Positions 54,276 to 62,489 of a stretch of 64,000 nucleotides of DNA are shown piece by piece. The stretch's first letter is position 1, and each line of letters opens with the position of its first letter. The position numbers and the translations under genes were made by a program. The DNA comes from Mycobacterium sp. (GTDB lineage Bacteria; Actinomycetota; Actinomycetes; Mycobacteriales; Mycobacteriaceae): contig JAOPWC010000096.1 of the NCBI GenBank assembly GCA_025965895.1, positions 1 to 64,000 of the forward strand, given 5' to 3'. The notes under the pieces were generated by a model that saw only the letters and a list, made by a program, of their open reading frames with translations, had not been told where the DNA came from and made no database searches.

Positions 54276-56111
54276 TCAGTCCATGTGTATCGGCATCGCG
54301 GCGACGATCGCGTCGGTGCGTGCACGCAGTGCTGTGGCCAGCAGGGGGCCACGTTGGTTGTGCAGGATTCGGTACCGTCGCCGCCTCGGTTCCACGTAGA
54401 CGAGCAGGACGACGACGAATTGCTTCTCCTCGACTTGGGTTCGGACGAAATCGACCGTGGGTGCCACGAGGCTGCGGTGCGGGCTTGGCAGGACCCGGAG
54501 GTCGACCCCGGGGTCCCATTGTTTCCACAGCTCGCGGAGCTGGTGAGTGGCATCGGGGTCGGTGTCGACCGCTATCGCGACGACCTCGCCGCCCATGCGC
54601 ATTGCGGCCTGCAACGCCAGTGCGGCGATGTTGCTGATCGTGAAGATTGGCACGATGACGATCACGTCGCCCGGGTGCCCCGCAACCGGTTTGGCAGGCA
54701 GCTTGCCTAACCCCATCTGTTCGCCGACACGCCGGTAGTAGCGCTCGATCCGATCGAAGAGCAGCATCAGCGAGGGCACGATCAGCAGCAACAGCCAGGC
54801 GCCCTGGCTGAATTTGCTTGCGAAAAGCACGACGAGCGCCACAGCGGTGAGCACCGCTCCGGTCCCGTTGAGGGTGGCCTTGGCAACCCAGCCTCGGCCG
54901 CGTTGGTGCAGCCAGTGCCGCACCAATCCGGTTTGGCTGATGGTGAATCCGATGAACACCCCGATCGCGAACACAGGCAACAACTTGTGGGTGTCCGCAT
55001 CGACGATGAGTAGCACAGCGGCGGCCAATAACCCCAAAGCGGCGACGCCGTACCGGAATACGGGTCGCTCGGCCCGGAGCGCGAACAGGTGGGGCAGCCG
55101 GTTGTCCTTGGCCAGCAGCTGCATCAGCACCGGCAGACCGCCGAAGCTGGTGTTCGCCGCGAGGCCCAACACCAGCGTGACTGACAGGTTGGTCACATAG
55201 AACGGCCATCCCGTCCCGAGCGCTCCCGCGGAGAGCTGCGCCAGCAGTGTGACATCGCGGCGAGGTGTGACCTGGTGCAATCGGATCAACGCGGCCAGGC
55301 CCAGCAGCATCGCCGCCAGCAGAACTCCCAGCGCGACCTCCGTGTGTTGGGCCCGCTTGACCGAGGGTGTCCGGAATTCGGGGACCGCGTTGGCGATTGC
55401 CTCGACACCTGTCAGCGAGGAGCATCCGGCCGCGAAGGCTTTGAGAATCAGCACCAGCCCCAAGGCCTCGGTCGGACGGAACGGGCCGGGGTCGGCACCG
55501 ATAACGGCCACCGGATGCGGACGCATCAGCCCGACGACGATGATGGCCAGGATGCTGGCGATGAACACCATGGCCGGCCCCATCAGCACCTTGGCCGACT
55601 CGGCGATCCCGATCAGGTTGACGGCGGTGAGCAGGGCAAGCCCGATCATCGTCACGAGCAGCAAGTGGTGGGACAGTGCCGGAAACACGCTGCCCATGCT
55701 GGCCGCGCCGGCGGCCAGACTGACGGCAACGGTCAACACGTAGTCGACGACCAGGCTCGCCGCCGCCAGCAGGCTGACGGTTCGGCCGAGGTCCTTTTTG
55801 GCCACCGCGTAGGCGCCGCCGCCGTTCGGGTGGACCGCGATCACCTGGCGGTAGGAGACCACCAAAACCAGCAGCAGCACGGTGATCGCCGCCGAGATCG
55901 GCAATGTCCACCGGACCGCTGCCGCACCCGCGCTGACCAGGACCAGCACGATCGCTTCGGGACCGTAAGCGACGCTGGACAATGCGTCCAACGACAACGC
56001 CGCAAGACCCCCGATCGCCGTCAGGCGATGCGAGTCACCGCTCAGGTGCCGCCGCACCCGGCGATCAGCAATGCGATCGGCCGGTCGTTCCCGCCGCTGA
56101 AGGACCACCAC
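54276..56111 (-). CDS. KimA-like APC-superfamily potassium importer
   Basis: 611 residues, about 12 helices plus a soluble C-terminal domain. LSLDALSSVAYGPEAIVLVL, VVSYRQVIAVHPNGGGAYAV and AAGCSSLTGVEAIANAVPEF match the KimA (YdaO) high-affinity K+/H+ symporter type, and the C-terminal cytosolic tail (about 470-611; VIVIVPIFTISNIAALALQA) is the USP-like domain known from KimA. GTG 56111 is the start. In Bacillus kimA is controlled by c-di-AMP; the leader here is discussed separately. Confidence 0.85.
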   Translation of the reverse strand: MVVLQRRERPADRIADRRVRRHLSGDSHRLTAIGGLAALSLDALSSVAYGPEAIVLVLVSAGAAAVRWTLPISAAITVLLLVLVVSYRQVIAVHPNGGGAYAVAKKDLGRTVSLLAAASLVVDYVLTVAVSLAAGAASMGSVFPALSHHLLLVTMIGLALLTAVNLIGIAESAKVLMGPAMVFIASILAIIVVGLMRPHPVAVIGADPGPFRPTEALGLVLILKAFAAGCSSLTGVEAIANAVPEFRTPSVKRAQHTEVALGVLLAAMLLGLAALIRLHQVTPRRDVTLLAQLSAGALGTGWPFYVTNLSVTLVLGLAANTSFGGLPVLMQLLAKDNRLPHLFALRAERPVFRYGVAALGLLAAAVLLIVDADTHKLLPVFAIGVFIGFTISQTGLVRHWLHQRGRGWVAKATLNGTGAVLTAVALVVLFASKFSQGAWLLLLIVPSLMLLFDRIERYYRRVGEQMGLGKLPAKPVAGHPGDVIVIVPIFTISNIAALALQAAMRMGGEVVAIAVDTDPDATHQLRELWKQWDPGVDLRVLPSPHRSLVAPTVDFVRTQVEEKQFVVVLLVYVEPRRRRYRILHNQRGPLLATALRARTDAIVAAMPIHMD

Positions 56112-56154
56112 TGTCTTATTGAACGCTCACACCCTGAGACGCGGGGCTTCGAGT

Positions 56155-56238
56155 CGGTCGGCACCCGCAGGTTTCATCCGGGGGCCACCTGTTGGCGGGG
56201 CATCCTCGCATGGATCGTTGGGGGCATTAAGCCGACCG
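56155..56238 (-). ncRNA. Candidate structured leader of the KimA-like gene
   Basis: CGGTCGGC (56155-56162) and GCCGACCG (56231-56238) can form an 8-bp stem that closes about 68 nt. Two smaller hairpins nest inside: CCGCAGGT with ACCTGTTGGCGG, and a short ATCC/GGAT pair. The element would lie in the 5' leader of the K+ importer, 43 nt before its GTG. No ydaO/c-di-AMP riboswitch core sequence could be found, so it is at most a new or unrelated structure. Confidence 0.3.
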
Positions 56239-56395
56239 GATGCCGCTGACAACGCCTTCGGTGCCGGGTTCGGTCACCGCGGGGGTCGCTGGGCCGGGGT
56301 CGTTGCCGTCCGTTAATCCGTCCGTGAATTTACTGTCCGGGCAGGCGGCGCACCGGGCGAGTCTTCGCGCCACCGCAGGTGTGCCCGGGCCTGCC

Positions 56396-57241
56396 CTACG
56401 CGGGCAACGCCTCCACGATTCGGCCGACCACCTGTTCGCTCAGGAGCATCCCGAGGTGGCCGACGCCGCCAACCCTGACGGTCTCCACTTCGGCGTGCGT
56501 CGGCACCGACCGCAGACCGGGCACGACCATGTCGAATGTGGCGGTGAACGCGAACCACCGGACGCCGTCCGGCGCAGGCGCGGACGCCAGTCGGCGCAAC
56601 AGTGGCGAACCCTCCCGCAGGGCCCTGATTATCGCGCCGAACGGCATTAGATGTGCCCATGGCGAACCCCCGAACGGTGACCCGAGGGTGACCACCGTGT
56701 CGACTTTTCCCCTGAGGCGACCGCTTGCGAGCGCCTGTGCGATCACGACCCCGCCCAGGCTGTGGCCGACCAGATGCACTTTGTCCGCGCCGGTTCGCGA
56801 CAACATGTGGTCAACCTCCGCGGCGAGCCGTTCTGCGAGCTGCTCTATCGAGGTTCCGAACGGCGCATAGGTGATCGCGTCGAAGGTCAGGCCCCGGGCT
56901 CTGAGGTTTTGCGCGAGGTGAGACCAGCTTGACTTTGTCCCCCCGAAGCCGTGTACAAGCAGCACCGGACGCCCGGTGGCCCCGAGGGCGGCCTGAACCG
57001 GCGGCGGCGGCGCACCACAGCCCGGATCAGATCCGGCGCCGAAGAGTTGCAACGGCACCGTCGCGGCTACCGACGCCATCAGCCCCGCTTCGTAGGCCTG
57101 CACCATCGCGGCGCGACTGATCCTGCGGACCAGCGCGCAAGCGCCCTTGAGTGGGCCGCGCGGCGGCACTGCGGTCTGTGGCGGGCGCGAACCGTAGGCC
57201 GACGCCGACCGCTGCGTCTTGTTCATCAGCGCCTGCGACAT
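56396..57241 (-). CDS. Secreted or membrane-associated lipase, alpha/beta hydrolase
   Basis: 281 residues. GRPVLLVHGFGGTKSSWSHL is the oxyanion-hole strand; the nucleophile elbow is HLVGHSLGGVVIAQAL; the catalytic His is in VGGVGHLGML. It resembles mycobacterial triacylglycerol-lipase-like proteins. A mildly hydrophobic segment near residue 50 may attach it to the membrane; no clear signal peptidase site. ATG 57241 has AAAGGGG upstream. Confidence 0.85.
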   Translation of the reverse strand: MSQALMNKTQRSASAYGSRPPQTAVPPRGPLKGACALVRRISRAAMVQAYEAGLMASVAATVPLQLFGAGSDPGCGAPPPPVQAALGATGRPVLLVHGFGGTKSSWSHLAQNLRARGLTFDAITYAPFGTSIEQLAERLAAEVDHMLSRTGADKVHLVGHSLGGVVIAQALASGRLRGKVDTVVTLGSPFGGSPWAHLMPFGAIIRALREGSPLLRRLASAPAPDGVRWFAFTATFDMVVPGLRSVPTHAEVETVRVGGVGHLGMLLSEQVVGRIVEALPA

Positions 57242-57758
57242 GCCTCACCCCTTTGTGAAAAGGTCACCAATTTGAGAATCGCCGCCGGCGCCTGATATGT
57301 CGTCGGCGCCAGCCGCCATTTGTTGTTCCGGCCCGCGGTCCTGTGCGCTACCGGTTAGCTGGAAGCCCGCAGCCCCCGGTCCTGTCCGGAATGGAGAACT
57401 CGGGGACGAGATGGCCGCGACGCGCAGGCGGCCCCGGTTTCCATGTCCACGTCCGCGAGCCCTGCCCGGTTCACCGCGTCGCTGCGGTAGGTGACGCGGT
57501 GGGTGTGACTGGGCGGCAAAGCGGCACCGGAGAAGCACTGCTGACGGCAATGGCCGTTGCGATGCCCTCCGTGAGCTCAGCGGCCCGGGACAGCCCGCTC
57601 TCGAGCGCCACCTCAGATGAAATGAGCGCTGCTCGCGTTCGGGCGCGTGCGGCTGCTCGAGGATGTTTGGCTGTGTCCCGTCGGGCACACTTCAACAAGC
57701 GGTCGATCGGCGCAGGTGTACATGCTCCGTTCGCCGTGTGGCGATGAGTAGATGAGTA
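57242..57758. other. 517-bp stretch with no supported gene
   Basis: Several overlapping frames of 75-150 codons exist on both strands, all Arg/Pro/Ala-rich and without recognisable domains, signals or ribosome sites. It lies between two minus-strand genes (lipase and mtr) at the right edge of the accessory block. It probably holds the lipase promoter and decayed sequence; I see no repeat or RNA signature. Confidence 0.4.
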
Positions 57759-59174
57759 TTAGTGCCGCCGCGAGGGCGGCCACGGTGGCTCGCCGCACAG
57801 CGCGAGCAACGCGTTCTCGATGACCTCGGGCAGCGCCGGATGAATCCAGTACTGGCCGCGCGCCATGTCGACGGCAGGCAACCCGAAGCTCATCGCCTGC
57901 ACCACCGGCTGAATCAGCGATGACGCCTGATGGCCCATCAGGTGCGCGCCGAGAATCAGACCGGTGTCGTCGTCGACGATGATCTTCGCGATCCCGGTGG
58001 TGTCTTCCATCGCCCATCCGAAGGCCACGTCGCTGTAGTCCTGCACCTTCACTTTGAACTTGTAACCCTGCGCCATCGCCTGGTTTTCGGTAAGCCCGAC
58101 GCTGGCGATCTGGGGGTCGGTGAACACCGCCGACGGCACGTAACGGTGATCGGAGGTCGCCATAGAGTCCAGGTCGTCCCAGTCCTGCAGCAGGTTGTGA
58201 CGCACCACGCGGGCCTCGTGGTTGGCGACGTGCTTGAGCTGATAGTCCGAGCTCACGTCGCCGAGCGCGAAGACGCCGCGGGCCGTGGTCCGCTGGTAGT
58301 CGTCGACGACTATTCGTCCGTCGGGCCGCACGTCGATGCCGGCCAGCTCAGCATCCAGCCGATCGCCGTTGGAGACCCGCCCGGTGGCGACCAGCAGCGC
58401 GTCGCCGCGCACCGTGGACCCGTTGTCACACGTCAACACGATGGACGAGCCGTCGCGCCTGGCCTGCACCACGTTGTGGTGATTGCGGATCTCCCATTTC
58501 TTCGCGGCGATGTCGGTAAATCGCATCGTGATCGTGTCGTCGTGCCCTTGCAGCAGCGCACTGCCGCGGATCACCAGCGTGACGTGGGTGCCCAGCGATG
58601 AGAAGATGTGCGCGAATTCGGCTGCCACATAACCGCCACCGATGATGAGCAGGTGTTCGGGCAGCTCAGGCAGCCGCATGATCGTGTCGCTGGTGTGAAA
58701 GTCCACATCGGACTGGGCGACCGCGGGTGCAACCACCGCGCGCGAGCCCCCGGCGATCACCACCTGGTCAGCGGTGAACTCCTCGGCGCCGTCCGCCCGC
58801 AGCGTGTAGCGGCCGTCGGGCCTGACCCGGCCGAAGCGGACATGCCGGTCATACACCGTGACGTTGGGTGATGCCTTGCGGTAGTTCTCGCCGCCGGCCG
58901 ACAGCGGGTCGATGCGGCCGAAGATCCGCGACACGATGTCGGGCCAGCGGACCGCCTCGATCCGCGTATCGACACCGAATCGTGCTGAATCGCGGGCGCT
59001 TTCGGCGACCTCGGCGGCGTAGACGAACATCTTGGTCGGAATGCAGCCGACGTTGAGGCAGGTCCCCCCGAAGATGCCCTGCTCGCAGACCGCAATTTTC
59101 TTGTCGCTGTAGCGCTTGTCGAGGATCGAGTTGCCCGAACCGGTGCCGATGATCGCCAGGTCGTAGTGCGTCAT
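57759..59174 (-). CDS. mtr: Mycothione reductase
   Basis: 471 residues, FAD- and NADPH-dependent; reduces oxidised mycothiol, the actinobacterial thiol buffer. The redox disulfide is C39-C44 in GGTCLNVGCIPTK. FAD/NADPH loops are LAIIGTGSGN and LLIIGGGYVAAEFAHIF; the C-terminal YWIHPALPEVIENALL carries the catalytic His-Glu. ATG 59174 (MTHYDLA) overlaps the stop of the upstream hydrolase gene (ATGA). It matches M. tuberculosis Rv2855 in place. Confidence 0.96.
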   Translation of the reverse strand: MTHYDLAIIGTGSGNSILDKRYSDKKIAVCEQGIFGGTCLNVGCIPTKMFVYAAEVAESARDSARFGVDTRIEAVRWPDIVSRIFGRIDPLSAGGENYRKASPNVTVYDRHVRFGRVRPDGRYTLRADGAEEFTADQVVIAGGSRAVVAPAVAQSDVDFHTSDTIMRLPELPEHLLIIGGGYVAAEFAHIFSSLGTHVTLVIRGSALLQGHDDTITMRFTDIAAKKWEIRNHHNVVQARRDGSSIVLTCDNGSTVRGDALLVATGRVSNGDRLDAELAGIDVRPDGRIVVDDYQRTTARGVFALGDVSSDYQLKHVANHEARVVRHNLLQDWDDLDSMATSDHRYVPSAVFTDPQIASVGLTENQAMAQGYKFKVKVQDYSDVAFGWAMEDTTGIAKIIVDDDTGLILGAHLMGHQASSLIQPVVQAMSFGLPAVDMARGQYWIHPALPEVIENALLALCGEPPWPPSRRH

Positions 59175-60220
59175 GAGCCCCGCCCGGCCCCGGCGGCATC
59201 GTGAAGCGACGCGGCGTACCAGTCCAGCCACGCGCCCAGCTCACGGTAGGCCGCTTCACGCGGCCCGGGCATCGACAGGAATACGTCATGTTTCGCGTCG
59301 GCGATCGGCACGATCGTGGTGCGGTTGCCCACGCAGCCGGCCCACCGCGCGATGTGTGTGACGTCGAGCACAGCGTCACCGTGCTGGGCGGTCACCGGGT
59401 CGCTGTTGCCGGGAATGCTGTGGTCGGAACGCAGGATCAGGTTGGGCGCGCCGACGTCGAGGCCGCGGTGCAACGTGGCGTGCCCGCGACGAATCGCGTT
59501 GATCCACCCGAACGTCACCGGAAAGCCGCCGACGGGCTTCCACTGCAGGTTGTAGTCGAAGTCGCCGCCGAAGTCGCGGTGCAGCCCGATCCCGTACGTC
59601 GGCTCATAGGGCAACGAAATCACCCGTTTGCCGCCGACCTGGGCCAACGCCAAGATTGCCGCGGTGCCGGCGCTGCGCAGGATCGCCGGCCCCTGCAAGT
59701 CGAACCACGGGCTGTTGAGCACAAGGCCGCCGACTCTGCCCGGCTTCGCCACACCCCGGCGCCGTCTGTCCAGCCACAGCGTGACGATCAGCCCGCCCGC
59801 CGAATGGCCGTACACCAGGATGGGCGGATCCGCCGTCCCGGCGGCTGTGTCGATCCCCGGTTCCCGCCCGCCGGTCTCTTCGGCGATCGTCGCCAGCGCC
59901 CAGTCCAGCTCGGTGTCGTAGCGCTTCAAATCGGTGGTGAAGTGCTGGGTCTGGCCCTCGCGCCACGACCGCCCGCATTTATGCAGGTCGATCGCGTAGA
60001 CGGCGAAGCCACGAGCGGCAAACTGGTCGGCCAGCTCGGTGTTGAAGAAGTAGTCGGTGAAGCCGTGCACCACCAGGACAGCGGGACGGGCGTGCGCAGA
60101 AACCTCTCCGCGGCGAATCAGGGTTGTGACGATCTCACCCTCGCCGTCGGGGTCCCGGCCCAGCGGCATTGTGCGCTGCCAGTAGCCGGCGAGAACGTCG
60201 GGCTGCCAGGTTGGCGTCAC
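59171..60220 (-). CDS. Lysophospholipase-like alpha/beta hydrolase, Rv2854 type
   Basis: 349 residues from GTG 60220. VLVVHGFTDYFFNTELADQF is the oxyanion region, the nucleophile is in LVYGHSAGGLIVTL, and the C-terminal ADAKHDVFLSMP carries the catalytic His. The type is monoglyceride lipase/lysophospholipase-like. The frame reaches ATG 60319, but those 33 residues are basic and atypical. Co-transcribed with mtr through a 4-bp overlap. Confidence 0.88.
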   Translation of the reverse strand: MTPTWQPDVLAGYWQRTMPLGRDPDGEGEIVTTLIRRGEVSAHARPAVLVVHGFTDYFFNTELADQFAARGFAVYAIDLHKCGRSWREGQTQHFTTDLKRYDTELDWALATIAEETGGREPGIDTAAGTADPPILVYGHSAGGLIVTLWLDRRRRGVAKPGRVGGLVLNSPWFDLQGPAILRSAGTAAILALAQVGGKRVISLPYEPTYGIGLHRDFGGDFDYNLQWKPVGGFPVTFGWINAIRRGHATLHRGLDVGAPNLILRSDHSIPGNSDPVTAQHGDAVLDVTHIARWAGCVGNRTTIVPIADAKHDVFLSMPGPREAAYRELGAWLDWYAASLHDAAGAGRGS

Positions 60221-60417
60221 GCGACATAGATTACGTCCAACGTCGCGGCGGCCGCGGGACGACGTCGACGGCCGAGCACTGCGGGAGCGGGATAATCTGG
60301 GGACCGGTAATGCCGTCACCGGTGGGCCGCTTGCGCGAAGAGCATGAATCTAGATGAGCCGGAAGCGCGAGAGCATCAGGTGCACGGCCCGCCCAAGCGC
60401 GAAGGACGAACGAAGCG

Positions 60418-61992
60418 GTGTCAGACCCGAACGTAGAAAAAACCGACGTTGTGCTCGTCGGAGCCGGCATCATGAGCGCCACGCTCGGCGCCTTGCTGCG
60501 GCTCGTCGAACCCGACTGGTCCATCACCCTGATCGAACGCCTTGACGGTGCGGCCGCCGAGAGCAGCGATCCATGGAACAACGCCGGCACCGGCCACTCC
60601 GCGCTGTGCGAGTTGAACTACACCCCCGAATTGCCCGACGGGTCCATCGACATCACCAAGGCCGTCACCGTCAACGAGCAGTTCCAGGTGTCGCGGCAGT
60701 TCTGGGCCCACGCCGTGGAGAACGGGGTGCTCACCGAGGTGCGCAGCTTCCTCAACCCGGTCCCGCATGTCAGCTTCGTGCACGGCGCCGACCGGGTCGA
60801 CTATCTGCGCCGCTGTCGGGAGGCCCTGGTGCACAACCCGCTGTTCGCGGCGATGGAGTTCATCGACGACCCGGACGAGTTCGCCCGCCGGCTGCCGCTG
60901 ATGGCCGCCCACCGCGACTTCTCCGTTCCTGTCGCGCTGAACTGGACCCAGGACGGCACCGACGTCGACTTCGGTTCGCTCACCAAGCAGCTGATCAGCT
61001 ACGGGGTCCGCACCGGCACCGAGGCGTTGTTCGGACACGAGGTTCGCAATCTGAGCCGCGAGTCGGACGGAACCTGGACGGTGAAGGTGCGCAACAACCG
61101 CACCGGCCTCAGACGCACGATCAACGCGAATTTCGTGTTCATCGGCGCCGGCGGCGAGGCGTTGCCGTTGCTGCAGAAGTCGGGCATCCCGGAGGTCAAG
61201 GGCTTCGGCGGCTTCCCGGTCGGCGGCAAGTTCCTGCGCACGTCGACCCCGGAGCTTTCCGCGGCGCACCGCGCCAAGGTCTACGGCGTCCCGTCGCTCG
61301 GCGCGCCGCCGATGTCGGCGCCGCACCTGGACGCGCGCATCATCAACGGCAAGTCGTGGCTGTTGTTCGGCGCGTTCGCCGGGTGGACCCCGAAATTCTT
61401 GAAGCAGGGCCATTTCACCGACCTGCCGGCCTCGATCAACCTGAAAAACCTGCCGTCGATGATCACGGTCGGCGTGACCCAGATGAGCCTGGTGAACTAT
61501 TTGGTCGGACAGCTGCTGATGTCGGAAGCCGACCGCGTAGACGCGCTGCGCGAGTTCGCGCCGTCGGCAAGGGAATCCGACTGGGAGACCATTGAGGCCG
61601 GTCAGCGGGTGCAGGTGATCCGGCCGGTCAAGGGCAGGGGCGTGCTCGAGTTCGGCACCACCGTGCTTTCGGCGTCCGACGGCAGCATCGCCGGCCTACT
61701 GGGCGCCTCGCCGGGCGCATCGACGGCGGTGCCCGCGATGCTCGACGTGCTCGAGCGGTGTTTCCCCGACCGCTACGAGTCGTGGCGCCCCAAGCTCAAG
61801 GAGACGGTGCCGTCGCTGGGCACCAAGCTGTCCGACGAGCCACGGCTGTTCGAGGAAGTGTGGGAGTGGGGCACCAGGGTGCTCGGCCTGGGCGCCCCCG
61901 CCGCGATCGGCTACGACGCCGCGCAGGCGGCGGGCGAATCGGACGATTCCGCGACCAGGCCGGCGGATCCGGCTACGGCGGTCACTGCATGA
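60418..61992 (+). CDS. mqo: Malate:quinone oxidoreductase
   Basis: 524 residues, peripheral membrane FAD enzyme that oxidises malate to oxaloacetate and passes electrons to menaquinone. [18 protein letters not shown] is the FAD loop; [20 protein letters not shown] and [20 protein letters not shown] are Mqo signatures. GTG 60418 is the start. It is divergent from the Rv2854-type gene, and coupled downstream by ATGA overlap to a GNAT gene, as in M. tuberculosis (Rv2852c-Rv2851c). Confidence 0.97.
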   Translation: MSDPNVEKTDVVLVGAGIMSATLGALLRLVEPDWSITLIERLDGAAAESSDPWNNAGTGHSALCELNYTPELPDGSIDITKAVTVNEQFQVSRQFWAHAVENGVLTEVRSFLNPVPHVSFVHGADRVDYLRRCREALVHNPLFAAMEFIDDPDEFARRLPLMAAHRDFSVPVALNWTQDGTDVDFGSLTKQLISYGVRTGTEALFGHEVRNLSRESDGTWTVKVRNNRTGLRRTINANFVFIGAGGEALPLLQKSGIPEVKGFGGFPVGGKFLRTSTPELSAAHRAKVYGVPSLGAPPMSAPHLDARIINGKSWLLFGAFAGWTPKFLKQGHFTDLPASINLKNLPSMITVGVTQMSLVNYLVGQLLMSEADRVDALREFAPSARESDWETIEAGQRVQVIRPVKGRGVLEFGTTVLSASDGSIAGLLGASPGASTAVPAMLDVLERCFPDRYESWRPKLKETVPSLGTKLSDEPRLFEEVWEWGTRVLGLGAPAAIGYDAAQAAGESDDSATRPADPATAVTA

Positions 61993-62489
61993 CAGTGGCG
62001 TTGCGCCGCTCCTGGGCCAAGGACCTGGACACGTCGACGCTCTATGAGCTCCTCAAATTGCGGGTTGAGGTGTTCGTGGTCGAACAGGCCTGCCCGTACC
62101 CGGAACTCGACGGGCGCGACCTGCTCACCGAGACCCGCCACTTCTGGCTGGAGGGTCCGGGCGGCGAGGTGATCTCCACGCTGCGGCTGATGGAGGAGCA
62201 CGCCGGTGGCGAGAAGGCGTTCCGCCTCGGCCGGCTGTGCACCCGCCGGACCGCGCGCGGCCACGGCCACACCACCCGGCTGCTGCAGGCCGCGCTGGCC
62301 GACGTCGGCGATTACCCGTGCCGGATCGACGCGCAGACCTACCTGGAGAAGATGTACGCGCGGCACGGCTTCGTGCGGGCAGGCGACGAGTTCGTCGAGG
62401 ACGGCGTCCCGCACGTGCCCATGGTGCGGTCCGGCTCGAACGTCGCCGGCCGTCCGGCTCTGGCCCGGCGCCCCGACGAGGCACCGTGA
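61989..62489 (+). CDS. GNAT acetyltransferase, ElaA-like
   Basis: 166 residues. [20 protein letters not shown] and [14 protein letters not shown] are the ElaA-type start; [20 protein letters not shown] is the acetyl-CoA loop, followed by [17 protein letters not shown]. It overlaps both mqo and the chelatase gene by 4 bp. Substrate unknown; matches Rv2851c. Confidence 0.9.
   Translation: MTVALRRSWAKDLDTSTLYELLKLRVEVFVVEQACPYPELDGRDLLTETRHFWLEGPGGEVISTLRLMEEHAGGEKAFRLGRLCTRRTARGHGHTTRLLQAALADVGDYPCRIDAQTYLEKMYARHGFVRAGDEFVEDGVPHVPMVRSGSNVAGRPALARRPDEAP

Noticed and set aside
54091..55911. 606-codon frame antisense/shifted to the KimA-like gene
   Set aside because: Arg/Gly/Pro-rich composition without domains; it is a shifted-frame shadow caused by GC-rich third positions of the real gene on the same strand.
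56112..56320. c-di-AMP (ydaO) riboswitch before the KimA-like gene
   Set aside because: The conserved GGGTGAATCC and GGTAGGCGG-type core sequences of that riboswitch class were not found on the leader strand.
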